A DNA stretch of 33,015 nt from Sedimentisphaerales bacterium (GTDB taxonomy: Bacteria; Planctomycetota; Phycisphaerae; Sedimentisphaerales; Anaerobacaceae): the NCBI GenBank assembly GCA_028277585.1, contig JANQFY010000518.1, forward strand, positions 1 through 33,015, given 5' to 3'. The notes beneath the pieces were generated by a model. That model saw only the letters and a program-made list of their open reading frames with translations. It had not been told where the DNA came from and ran no database searches. Positions 16,227-24,128 of the stretch are shown piece by piece. A program made the translations under genes and the position numbers. The first letter of the stretch is position 1; the number at the start of each line of letters is the position of its first letter.

Positions 16227-16976
16227 ATGAAGAAGCGCATGATTCTAACGAGCGTGGTTCTGTGTCTGTTGTTGAGTGTCTTACCCGAGTCTTCTCGCTC
16301 GCAGTCGCGGCGGCGCGGGAATTACGGCGCGCGGCCCCCGCGGGTGCGCGATATCGAGCGCCGCATGCAACAGCGGAAAGCCGAGAACGAGCGACTGAAG
16401 CAAGATCGGCACCGGATCAGAGAGCAGTACATCGACGAGGCGAACCGCGAGGCCGTCGGCGCCGACGAGGCGCAGTGGGAGGTCATCAAGCCCTTGTTGG
16501 AGCAACTCAAGCGGATGCGGATTCCCCCGAGTATCACTGTGGTGGTCTACGGTTCAGCCAGCGGAGGCAGCCGCAGTTCGGGCGGCTCAGGCGGCGGTTC
16601 CGGCTCGACTGGGGGGGGCGGCTCGAGCAGCTCGGGCTACTCCTTCTCGGCCGGCGGGGCCGGAGGCGGCGTCGGGCCCCACCAGGGCGCCGTCAAGAAG
16701 CAGGCCGCTGGGATGGGCATGGGCTGGAACTGGACGCGTCCCTCGAACTTCAAAGCGCCCGAGCAGATGACTGAAACCGACAAGGTCTGCGAGGGCTTGC
16801 TCGATCTGATCGAGAAGGGCGACGCCGACCGTGCGGAGATTCAGAAGCACATCGAAGGCGTCCGCCAGGCCCGCGCCGAGCACGAGCGTGAGGTGGCGAA
16901 GGTTCGCCAGCAACTGCGCAACGCCGTGACCTTCGAGCAGGAAGCCCGACTGATCCTGATGGGCTATCTCGATTGA
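16227..16976 (+). CDS. Exported helical protein with Gly/Ser-rich linker
   Basis: 249 residues with a signal peptide (about 1-24: KKR, a Leu-rich core, then SSRSQ). The mature protein has an Arg-rich helical part (30-110, with RMQQRKAENERLKQDR), a Gly/Ser-only linker of about 40 residues (112-150), and a second helical part (175-249) that includes a heptad-like RQARAEHEREVAKVRQQL and ends FEQEARLILMGYLD. The ending recalls planctomycete Spy/CpxP-like periplasmic proteins, but the match is too weak to name it. It lies 19 bp after the previous gene, with GAGGAG upstream, and is the last gene of the sigma operon. Function unknown. Confidence 0.8.
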   Translation: MKKRMILTSVVLCLLLSVLPESSRSQSRRRGNYGARPPRVRDIERRMQQRKAENERLKQDRHRIREQYIDEANREAVGADEAQWEVIKPLLEQLKRMRIPPSITVVVYGSASGGSRSSGGSGGGSGSTGGGGSSSSGYSFSAGGAGGGVGPHQGAVKKQAAGMGMGWNWTRPSNFKAPEQMTETDKVCEGLLDLIEKGDADRAEIQKHIEGVRQARAEHEREVAKVRQQLRNAVTFEQEARLILMGYLD

Positions 16977-17281
16977 GAGCCCCATTGCGATTTCGCATCC
17001 GATCAGCGGCGAAGCACAAGATTCCGGCGACAAATCTGTAACGCGGCGACTGGCACTGCGACTATGTTATATAGAGCAGCCAGGGACTGTGACGGGGACC
17101 CTGCGGCGGAGCAGGGGGCCCTGGTGGTAGTCGTCGGGTGAGGCAGCCGTTTCCAGCGGGACGTGTGTCCCTCAACAGAATACCTCCTGGCGCCTGTGGA
17201 CCGTGGAAATGGCGCGGCCTTCGGTTGGTTGCGCCCAGGAGTATTAACACATGCGAGGCTATTCTTAAAGGAGGGACAGCC
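16977..17281 (+). other. Intergenic region, operon end and structured leader
   Basis: About 305 bp separating the sigma operon from the first beta-helix gene. It contains a nested hairpin (17080-17124: CCAGGG/CCCTGG enclosing CCCTGC/GCAGGG) and ends in the 51-nt duplicated leader (17231-17281). An open frame extends the downstream gene to 17138, but it runs through these elements and is not coding in my view. Confidence 0.55.
17231..17281 (+). promoter_or_regulatory. Duplicated 51-nt leader with mini-ORF, copy 1
   Basis: Matches 19348-19398 at 49 of 51 positions, with the following 12 coding bases also identical. It contains a five-codon frame MRGYS (17251-17268) with AGGAG about 10 bases upstream. 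The TAA stop of this frame is fused to the main ribosome binding site AAAGGAGGG, as expected for a translationally coupled leader peptide. Confidence 0.65.
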
Positions 17282-19315
17282 ATGCGAAAGGGACGAGCAA
17301 GGCAATGGTTGGTAGTGGCGCTCTGCGCCTGCGTCGCGGGCACGGCTTGGGGAGCGGAGAGGGTCATTTACGTCGATGCGGCCGCGACCGGGGCCAACAA
17401 TGGCGCCTCCTGGAGCGATGCCCACCTCGTGCTGCAGGACGCGCTGGCCGCCGCGGCCGGGTTGGATACTCCCGTCGAGATTCGCATTGCCCAGGGCACG
17501 TACACCCCTGACAAAGGAGTGGGCGTAGCACTGGGGGACACCAGAGCCGCATTCCAGTTGCTCTACAACGTGGCGCTGAAAGGGGGGTACGCCGGTGGGC
17601 TAGCGGCCAATCCGAATACTCGGGACACGCAGCGCTATGCCACGATTCTCAGCGGCGATTTGGGGGGCGATGGCTGGGAGGAAGCCCCCGAACAGGGCAA
17701 CAGCCGATACGTCCTGACTGGCGATGAGACAGATGAGACCACCGTTCTGGACGGTCTCACCATCACCGGCGGGTTCGAGTACGGGCTGCACGCCATGCAG
17801 GGAAGTCCCCGCCTGAATGACTGTCGATTCGTCGAGAACAATTTCGCCGGGATCTATGCGTGGGATTCCAACAGTGTCTTGACCCACTGTACCTTTGTGC
17901 GGAATGGCTTAGGCGTGATCTCTCGCGGTGGGTTGCACAGTGTTCGGGGCAATCACAAACTGATCGATTGTGAGTTCATCGAGAATGCCGGTGGCGGAAT
18001 CGACTGGGCAGGTTCGTTGGAGTTGCTGCGCTGTTCGTTTGTGGGAAACACTGCTTTCGGCGGCGCGGCGGTTCACTGTTTTGACAGTTTGACGGCGCGG
18101 AAGTGCACTTTTACCGGGAACCGGGGTACGGCCGCGGTGCAGTGCTTTGGTACCGCGAGCCTGGTTGATTGCGTGTTCACGCGCAATTCGTCGCGCAGCG
18201 TAGGGGCCCTCGATGCTTGGGGAACTCTGAACCTGTATAATTGTGAATTCGTCGGCAATACAGGTGGCTTCCGGTCGGGCGCGGTGTCGGTCGTGGGCGA
18301 TATGTTGACGGCCAGGGGTTGCCTTTTCGCGGGCAACTCGTGTGCTATCCCTGGGGTCGGGGCGCTCTCCAGCCCAGGCGTCATCATGCGGCTGTCGAAT
18401 TGCACCTTTGCGGGCAATCGCGGTTGGCCCAACGCCTTGGAGCATTCTCCTATTCCCGGGGCTATTGCCGAGATGACGCAGTGCATTGTCCGGGATGGGC
18501 CGGAGCCGTTCACGCGATTCGCGACGTTTCCCCCGGAGATCAAGGTGACCTACAGCAACGTGGAAGGAGGCTATGCGGGACTGGGCAATATTGATGTGGA
18601 CCCTGCGTTTGTTGCGCCGGGCTACTGGGACCCGAATGGTACGCCCGACGATCCGAACGACGACGTCTGGGTTTTGGGCGACTATCATCTCAAGTCTCAG
18701 GCGGGTCATTGGGATCGTCAGAGCGGGCGTTGGGTCCTTGACGACGTCACCAGCCCCTGCATCGATCTCGGTGATCCAAACGGGCCGCTCGGTTCTGAAC
18801 CATTTCCCAATGGAGGGTACGTCAATCTCGGCGCCTATGGCGGCGCGAGTGAAGCGAGCCGGTCCTACTTCGGCGGTCCCATCTGCGAAACCCAGATCGC
18901 CGGCGATATCAACGGGGACTGTAAGGTCGACGATCTCGACATGGACATCCTGATGTCACACTGGTTGACGGACGCTTACAAGCCTGCCAATGTGCCGCCG
19001 AGCATCACGCTGATCAGCCCCGCCGAAGGCGATGAAATCGCGTCCGGGACGCCCATGGTGCTCCGCGCCGAGGCGTCGGACTTGGATGGGCGTGTTATTC
19101 AGGTCCGGTACCACTTGACCTGGCGGCGGGAGCAGGGCCGCGGCGGCACGGGCGCCCGTGCAACGGATCCGACCGACGATTGGAAAGTGGAATGGGAATG
19201 GTGGTCCATCATCCCGGTCTACCCTGATGGAGTCTATACGATCCGGGCCGAGGCGCTGGACGACCAGGGCGCCAAGACAATGACGCCGGAGATTGAAATC
19301 AAGTTGGTTCCCTGA
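17282..19315 (+). CDS. Secreted beta-helix protein with dockerin-like and Ig-like domains (A1)
   Basis: 677 residues from ATG 17282 (AAAGGAGGG upstream). A signal peptide (1-23, ending AWG) is followed by a pectate-lyase-like domain that opens IYVDAAATGANNGASW. A right-handed parallel beta-helix (about 150-390) has at least eight coils carrying the pattern CxFxxN (CTFVRN, CEFIEN, CSFVGN, CTFTGN, CVFTRN, CEFVGN, CLFAGN, CTFAGN). A DYHLKSQAGHWD...SPCIDLGDPNGP block comes next. GDINGDCKVDDLDMDILMSHWL (about 541-562) is a dockerin-like calcium-loop module, and an Ig-like domain (about 568-677) closes the protein. It is probably polysaccharide-binding or -degrading, or a surface protein. Paralogue of the gene at 21682. 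Confidence 0.9.
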   Translation: MRKGRARQWLVVALCACVAGTAWGAERVIYVDAAATGANNGASWSDAHLVLQDALAAAAGLDTPVEIRIAQGTYTPDKGVGVALGDTRAAFQLLYNVALKGGYAGGLAANPNTRDTQRYATILSGDLGGDGWEEAPEQGNSRYVLTGDETDETTVLDGLTITGGFEYGLHAMQGSPRLNDCRFVENNFAGIYAWDSNSVLTHCTFVRNGLGVISRGGLHSVRGNHKLIDCEFIENAGGGIDWAGSLELLRCSFVGNTAFGGAAVHCFDSLTARKCTFTGNRGTAAVQCFGTASLVDCVFTRNSSRSVGALDAWGTLNLYNCEFVGNTGGFRSGAVSVVGDMLTARGCLFAGNSCAIPGVGALSSPGVIMRLSNCTFAGNRGWPNALEHSPIPGAIAEMTQCIVRDGPEPFTRFATFPPEIKVTYSNVEGGYAGLGNIDVDPAFVAPGYWDPNGTPDDPNDDVWVLGDYHLKSQAGHWDRQSGRWVLDDVTSPCIDLGDPNGPLGSEPFPNGGYVNLGAYGGASEASRSYFGGPICETQIAGDINGDCKVDDLDMDILMSHWLTDAYKPANVPPSITLISPAEGDEIASGTPMVLRAEASDLDGRVIQVRYHLTWRREQGRGGTGARATDPTDDWKVEWEWWSIIPVYPDGVYTIRAEALDDQGAKTMTPEIEIKLVP

Positions 19316-19347
19316 CGACGGAATCCGGGCCAAGCTTGTCGCAGGCG

Positions 19348-19398
19348 GCGCCCGGGAGTATTAACACATGCGAGGCTATTCTTAAAGGAGGGAAAGCC
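19348..19398 (+). promoter_or_regulatory. Duplicated 51-nt leader with mini-ORF, copy 2
   Basis: Second copy of the leader at 17231-17281; the mini-ORF MRGYS is at 19368-19385 and the main ribosome binding site follows directly. The upstream gene stops at 19315, so this leader lies only 33 bp after it. Confidence 0.65.
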
Positions 19399-20346
19399 AT
19401 GCGAAAGGGAATGTTGTGTCAACTGGTGGTTGCTGTTCTCTGCGTGGGGGCGACGGTTTCGGCCTCGTGGGCCCAGGAGGACGTCAACGCGCCGTGGGAT
19501 GCGGCCAAGCATTTCGAACCCTATTGGGACCAGGTGCGTTTCTCGGCTCGCCTCTACAACCCTGTCGAAAGGCCCGACAGCGATCCGAATACGCAACGGT
19601 CGTTGTCTATCTCGGGCGCCGTCCGGCAACTCGACAAGACGGGACTGGTCGGCATTGAAGATCGGGCCACGAATATCGTGGTCTTGGATCAGGATGGGTT
19701 CGAGATCCACAGCACGGTCGATCAACCTGCCATCAGTCGCTGGTACCGTTCACCCGACGACATCCACCATTTTGTCGGGCCCTTCTTGCGGAACGATGAC
19801 ATCCGGTACTCCGTGAGTATCCCGACGGACCCGAGCCTGGGCTACCCCGTATCGCTCAGCCGCGTGGAGTGGTCCTTCTCGGTTCTGCTGGCCGATACGT
19901 TCGAGGTGGTCGACGTGCCCTTCGAGCCGAACGAGAGTTGGATCGAACTGGTCGACGGGTTGGAGATTCTGGTCGAAGAGGCTTCCGCCGAGGAGGGCAA
20001 GTACAGCTACCTGATCCAGGCGATCTACGAACCGAATGCCGTTGCTTATTCGACCGGTGGGCGTTGGCATTTCTGGAGAGATGAGACACCACCGCCGGTC
20101 ATTGTGGTCAAAGTAGAGATGCTCGACGCGGCGGGCAAACCGGTGCACCAGCCTGGTACGTCAGGTGGCTTCAGCAGTGGTACGAGCAGAGAGAATTCTG
20201 ACGGGCTGGAGATCGCTACGACCCGGGCCAGCGGCAGTTGCGCCGGCTGTGGCGACGTCGCGACGATCCGTTACACCTTCGCCTTGGAACCCTACGAGCA
20301 GGAGGCCCGGTTTGTCCTGGAGGATATCCCGGTTCCGATCTTCTAA
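19399..20346 (+). CDS. Secreted protein of unknown function, paralogue B1
   Basis: 315 residues from ATG 19399, behind the duplicated leader. A signal peptide (1-25, ending SASWAQ) is followed by EDVNAPWDAAKHFEPYW. The remainder looks beta-rich with many Asp, Val and Pro. Blocks shared with the next gene include PVSLSRVEWSFSVLL, EVVDVPFEPNESW, LEILVEEAS, ANAVAY-like PNAVAY, and the C-terminal EDIPVPIF. A CAGCG motif (about residue 282) might form a disulfide. I recognise no family. The gene lies between a beta-helix/dockerin gene and its own paralogue and is followed by a terminator, so it is probably expressed with the A1 protein, perhaps as a surface partner. Confidence 0.8.
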   Translation: MRKGMLCQLVVAVLCVGATVSASWAQEDVNAPWDAAKHFEPYWDQVRFSARLYNPVERPDSDPNTQRSLSISGAVRQLDKTGLVGIEDRATNIVVLDQDGFEIHSTVDQPAISRWYRSPDDIHHFVGPFLRNDDIRYSVSIPTDPSLGYPVSLSRVEWSFSVLLADTFEVVDVPFEPNESWIELVDGLEILVEEASAEEGKYSYLIQAIYEPNAVAYSTGGRWHFWRDETPPPVIVVKVEMLDAAGKPVHQPGTSGGFSSGTSRENSDGLEIATTRASGSCAGCGDVATIRYTFALEPYEQEARFVLEDIPVPIF

Positions 20347-20379
20347 CGTATTCCAGAGCGATCCTTGAGCCTACACACG

Positions 20380-20411
20380 CCCATCTCCTCGTGGGATCGA
20401 TGGGCAATCGG
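20380..20411 (+). repeat. 32-nt hairpin repeat before terminator, copy 1
   Basis: Matches 23824-23855 at 30 of 32 positions. CCCATC (20380-20385) pairs with GATGGG (20399-20404). In both copies it lies about 30 bp after a stop codon and immediately before a terminator hairpin. Confidence 0.65.
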
Positions 20412-20415
20412 TAGT

Positions 20416-20452
20416 GAGGCGGCAGTCTGTCGGGTTGCCGCCTCCCTCCTTT
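20416..20452 (+). terminator. Terminator after B1
   Basis: A perfect nine-base stem GAGGCGGCA (20416-20424) / TGCCGCCTC (20436-20444) followed by CCTCCTTTATT, a weak pyrimidine tract. Confidence 0.65.
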
Positions 20453-20633
20453 ATTCCCTTCTCGATAGACCAAGATTCCTCCAGAAAGACCGTAACGCAA
20501 AGGGTCTGAACTGGACTGTCTATTGCGTAGGCCGGGCAATGAGTCGATTCGGTCCGTGGGGTCGGAATGCTCGATCATGCTCGAATGAGCCGCTTGAACC
20601 AGAGCGAGACGGTCTTAGCTAGGAGGACAAGTC

Positions 20634-21635
20634 ATGCGAAGTGGAACGATCAAGACGTTGCTTGTAGTCGTTGCTTTCGGAATCATGCTTCCGGCTGGAC
20701 TGTGGGCCCAGGAGGCCCCCAATACCCCGTGGGACCCCAACACGCACCTGGCGCCCTACCCGCAGGGACTGGCGCAGGCCCGCCATTTCGATTATTCCGG
20801 GGACCCGGAACTGCCCTGGGCGCCGAGCAGCAGGGTGACGCTGGAATTGTCCGGGGCGGTCGATGTCATCGATCCGAACGGCCTGATCGGCCTGTCCCCG
20901 GACATCATGGGCGTTCAGGTGCGGGACGAACTGGGTCAACCGGTCTATGTTCGCTCCGACCGAAACCTGTCTCGCGAGATTTCGTATCGCCCTGTCACAT
21001 ACTCCGGCACGACTTGGGTCCATCCGGATGGGACGGATGAGAAGATCTGGAGCATCATTCCCTATGAGTTCGCGATCAAAATGGTGATGGACGCGGCTTT
21101 CGAGTATCCGTTAATGCTCAGTCGCGTCCAGTGGTCGGTGCATGCGCTACTCAGTGATGAGATCGAGGTTGTCGACCTTCCTTTCGCTGTCAGTGAAGAT
21201 TGGGCCGAGCTGGCGCCGGGACTGGATATCGTCATTGAGGAGGTCTCCATTGCGGAGAACCAATACGAGCACAGGAGCAGCATCGTCCTCGATCCCAACC
21301 GGATTGCGTATCCGCGTAAGGCCTCCCTCCATTACGATTCGGATGAAGGTCTTGCGGGGCACATATGGCCTGCGGAAGGCCTTCCCGAGACGATCGTGGT
21401 GGAAATCGACGTTCTCGACGCCGATGGTCTCTCCATCCAGAACCACGGCGGGGACAGCCGCATCCTGACAATCAGTCGAGGGGGGGATTACGCCGAAGGT
21501 CGTATGAGTCAAATCATCACCAGTTCGGGCTCCGGACGCGATGCCGCGGCCTTCATCCGCTATGTCATCGCCAGGAATCCGTACAAACAGAAGGTGCAAC
21601 TGACGATGAAGGATATCCCGGTCCCGAGCCTGTGA
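20634..21635 (+). CDS. Secreted protein of unknown function, paralogue B2
   Basis: 333 residues from ATG 20634 (TAGGAGGAC upstream). A signal peptide (1-25, ending GLWAQ) is followed by EAPNTPWDPNTHLAPY, like the mature start of B1. Shared blocks in the same order are PLMLSRVQWSVHALL, EVVDLPFAVSEDW, LDIVIEEVS, PNRIAY and the terminal KDIPVPSL. The proteins are clearly homologous but diverged in between, so the duplication is old. Unlike B1 it lacks the CAGCG motif and the 51-nt leader. It begins the unit that continues into the second beta-helix gene 46 bp downstream. Function unknown. Confidence 0.8.
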   Translation: MRSGTIKTLLVVVAFGIMLPAGLWAQEAPNTPWDPNTHLAPYPQGLAQARHFDYSGDPELPWAPSSRVTLELSGAVDVIDPNGLIGLSPDIMGVQVRDELGQPVYVRSDRNLSREISYRPVTYSGTTWVHPDGTDEKIWSIIPYEFAIKMVMDAAFEYPLMLSRVQWSVHALLSDEIEVVDLPFAVSEDWAELAPGLDIVIEEVSIAENQYEHRSSIVLDPNRIAYPRKASLHYDSDEGLAGHIWPAEGLPETIVVEIDVLDADGLSIQNHGGDSRILTISRGGDYAEGRMSQIITSSGSGRDAAAFIRYVIARNPYKQKVQLTMKDIPVPSL

Positions 21636-21681
21636 CGGATGGACATGTCCAGGTATCGATTCGTTTGCAGGAGGAAGCACG

Positions 21682-23793
21682 ATGCGATACGGATGGCGGT
21701 GTCAACTGTTGGCTATTGCTGTGTGCGGGTGTCTGGCCGGTGTGGGTTGGGCTACCCCGCGCGTGATCCACGTGGACGGCGCCGCAATGGGCGCCAACGA
21801 TGGCTCGTCCTGGGCGGACGCGTATGTCTATCTTCAGGATGCCTTGGCCGAGGCCGAGTTGGAGGAGGCACCGATTGAGATCCGGGTCGCTCAGGGCGTC
21901 TATACGCCCGTCGATCGCGATACGCCCTTTGAATTGTTCGACGGCGTTACGCTCAAGGGCGGGTACGTCGGCGTGGCCGGCGTCGATCCCAACGCTCGGG
22001 ACGTCGCTCGCCATACCACCGTTCTGAATGGAGACCTCAACGGTGACGATGAGACAGGCGTCTGGGTGCGAATGGAAGACAGTCTCCAGATCGTTGTTTG
22101 TAGGGAGACCGATGCCAGCGTAACAATCGATGGTTTCACCCTCGCCGGCGCAGCCCGTATGGGCATCTCTATTGAGAACGGCAGCGCCACCATCCGAGAC
22201 TGCACGTTTCGGGACATTGGTCTATACGGCGTGGAGGCCTTGGACAGCCGTCTGGTGCTGATGAACTGTCAATTCACCGAAAACAGAGCGAACGGGATCT
22301 ATGGATGGAACTGTCATGCCGTCCTGACCGGATGTGTTTTCGAGGAGAACGGAGTGGGCCGCTACGGCGGGGTGGGAATCCTCTGTCCGAACCGCATTGG
22401 CCTGAGGGGCGAGAGAAGACCGAGTCATCTCGTCCTGACGGACTGCACGTTCCGGGAGAACAAGGGAGAGGGTATCAAGGTCACGGGCACGTGTGATCTG
22501 ACGCATTGTTCCTTTGCGGGCAATGATGGGACCGCCGTGCGTTGCTGGGGATCGGTGACGGCCCGCCGGTGCACGTTTGTCGCCAATCGGGCCGGAGCGA
22601 TTCAGTGCCGGGAAGAGTTCGTGCGGGGCGAACTCGATCCTGACTGCACGGTGCGTGATTGCGAATTCATCGGCAACAGAGGTAGCGCCCTCATCGCTGA
22701 TGGGAACAGCCTGACGGTAACGCGGTGTGTGTTTGCGGGAAACACGGCCGAATCTAGAGGAGGGGGCGCGATTACTAGTAGCACCAAAGTGATGCGACTG
22801 TCCCACTGCTCCTTCACGGGGAATATGTCCCGTAGGGGCGAAAGGGGTTTCACCAGCGGGGGCGTCGGCGCCGTTTTCTCCCAGGCGGTGGTGTCTCTGG
22901 TGTCCAACTGCACCTTCGCCGACAATCATGGAGAGCCCAACGCATTCGAGTTCCGCGATATGTCCTACACGCAGGCGGCGTTGACCCAGTGCATCGTCTG
23001 GGACGGCGCCGATCCTTTTGCCGGGGGCGTTTCGGCGAGCTACTGCAACGTAGAAGGCGGATGGCCGGGCGAAGGCAATATTGAGGCGGTCCCGTGCTTC
23101 GTCGCTCGCGGCCACTGGGACGACCGCGCGACGGACGATCCAGAGGACGACACCTGGATCATGGGCGATTACCACCTCAAGTCCCAGGCCGGTCGCTGGG
23201 ATCGGGGTAGCGAAGGCTGGGTGCTCGATGACATCACCAGCCCATGCATCGATCTGGGTGATCCGAACGGTCCGCTCGGCGCCGAGCCCTTCCCCAATGG
23301 CGGCTACGTCAACCTCGGCGCCTACGGCGGCACCGGCGAGGCGAGCCGGTCGTACTTCGGTGGTCCCGTCTGCGAGACGCAGATCGCCGGCGACATAAAT
23401 GGCGACTGTAAGGTCGACGATCTTGATGTGGATATTCTGATGTCGCACTGGCTCATGCCCGACATCGGTAAGGCGAACGTCCCGCCCACGGTCAGAGTCG
23501 TTAGTCCCGCTGACGAGGCTGAGCTGACGTTCCCGACACCGATCATTTTTGACGCCGAGGCCCTCGATTCGGACGGAATCATTGTCTCCGTGCTATTCAC
23601 GCTGGTGCACGAGAGTGGCAACTCTTCAATCAAGGGTGTCGTCGAACGCGACTCGGAGCAATGGCGCTGCGAATTCGACCGGGCCAAAATACACTACGAT
23701 GGAGTTCACACGCTCCGATTTGAGGCGATCGACAACGACGGCGCCATCGTCGTCTCCGAGCCGGTTACGATAACGCTGCATTCATCCAACTAG
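21682..23793 (+). CDS. Secreted beta-helix protein with dockerin-like and Ig-like domains (A2)
   Basis: 703 residues from ATG 21682 (GCAGGAGGAAG upstream). A signal peptide (1-24, ending VGWA) is followed by IHVDGAAMGANDGSSW, like A1. A right-handed beta-helix (about 150-440) has repeated CxFxxN coils (CTFRDI, CQFTEN, CVFEEN, CTFREN, CSFAGN, CTFVAN, CEFIGN, CVFAGN, CSFTGN, CTFADN). The YHLKSQAGRWD...SPCIDLGDPNGP block and the dockerin-like GDINGDCKVDDLDVDILMSHWL (about 571-592) are nearly identical to A1, followed by an Ig-like domain. The C-terminal half is better conserved between paralogues than the helix coils. It probably acts at the cell surface or outside the cell. Confidence 0.9.
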   Translation: MRYGWRCQLLAIAVCGCLAGVGWATPRVIHVDGAAMGANDGSSWADAYVYLQDALAEAELEEAPIEIRVAQGVYTPVDRDTPFELFDGVTLKGGYVGVAGVDPNARDVARHTTVLNGDLNGDDETGVWVRMEDSLQIVVCRETDASVTIDGFTLAGAARMGISIENGSATIRDCTFRDIGLYGVEALDSRLVLMNCQFTENRANGIYGWNCHAVLTGCVFEENGVGRYGGVGILCPNRIGLRGERRPSHLVLTDCTFRENKGEGIKVTGTCDLTHCSFAGNDGTAVRCWGSVTARRCTFVANRAGAIQCREEFVRGELDPDCTVRDCEFIGNRGSALIADGNSLTVTRCVFAGNTAESRGGGAITSSTKVMRLSHCSFTGNMSRRGERGFTSGGVGAVFSQAVVSLVSNCTFADNHGEPNAFEFRDMSYTQAALTQCIVWDGADPFAGGVSASYCNVEGGWPGEGNIEAVPCFVARGHWDDRATDDPEDDTWIMGDYHLKSQAGRWDRGSEGWVLDDITSPCIDLGDPNGPLGAEPFPNGGYVNLGAYGGTGEASRSYFGGPVCETQIAGDINGDCKVDDLDVDILMSHWLMPDIGKANVPPTVRVVSPADEAELTFPTPIIFDAEALDSDGIIVSVLFTLVHESGNSSIKGVVERDSEQWRCEFDRAKIHYDGVHTLRFEAIDNDGAIVVSEPVTITLHSSN

Positions 23794-23823
23794 AAACCAA
23801 CGCGAGGCTTGGGCCTGCGGTAC

Positions 23824-23855
23824 CCCATCTCCCGGTGGGATCGATGGGCAATCGG
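23824..23855 (+). repeat. 32-nt hairpin repeat before terminator, copy 2
   Basis: Second copy of the element at 20380-20411; CCCATC (23824-23829) pairs with GATGGG (23843-23848). It lies 30 bp after the A2 stop. Confidence 0.65.
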
Positions 23856-23859
23856 CACA

Positions 23860-23894
23860 GAGGCGGCGGCCGCGGAGGTCGCCGCCTCGTTTTT
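23860..23894 (+). terminator. Strong terminator after A2
   Basis: GAGGCGGCG (23860-23868) pairs with CGCCGCCTC (23880-23888), followed by GTTTTT. Confidence 0.85.
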
Positions 23895-23914
23895 GTCTGG
23901 AGCGGCATTGGCTC

Positions 23915-24006
23915 TGTCATTCTGAGGCGAAGCCGAAGGATCTGGCCGTCGCACGAGAGGCCTGTCCTGATCGTAGCCCAGATCCTTCACTTCGTTCAGG
24001 ATGACA
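23915..24006. repeat. Imperfect palindromic interspersed repeat
   Basis: The outer arms TGTCATTCTGA (23915-23925) and TCAGGATGACA (23996-24006) pair with one G-T mismatch. The inner arms GAAGGATCTGG (23935-23945) and CCAGATCCTTC (23978-23988) pair perfectly. Elements with this FVQDDK-type translation are dispersed in many bacterial genomes. Confidence 0.75.
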
Positions 24007-24080
24007 AGGAGGGGGGCACGTATTGGTCTCAATCCGGGCTGATTATTTTTCATAATTTTCATTTTTCCCCTAGGCGCATT

Positions 24081-24117
24081 CTACAGATGTAGTAGAATAC
24101 TTCTACGATTGTAGAAG
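24081..24117 (+). promoter_or_regulatory. Two BlaI-type operators
   Basis: Dyads CTACA-GA-TGTAG (24081-24092) and CTTCTAC-GATT-GTAGAAG (24100-24117) have the CTAC/GTAG half-sites of BlaI/MecI operators. Between them lies a -10-like TAGAAT (24093-24098). The second dyad overlaps the GAAGGAG ribosome binding site of blaI. This fits autorepression. Confidence 0.75.
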
Positions 24118-24128
24118 GAGTAGTCGAA

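Noticed and set aside
17138..17281. N-terminal extension of the A1 gene from 17138
   Set aside because: The in-frame extension covers the duplicated leader and precedes a proper signal peptide; ATG 17282 has a strong ribosome binding site.
22222..23448. 408-codon minus-strand open frame
   Set aside because: It is antisense to the A2 beta-helix gene, which has a signal peptide, CxFxxN coils and a dockerin-like module.
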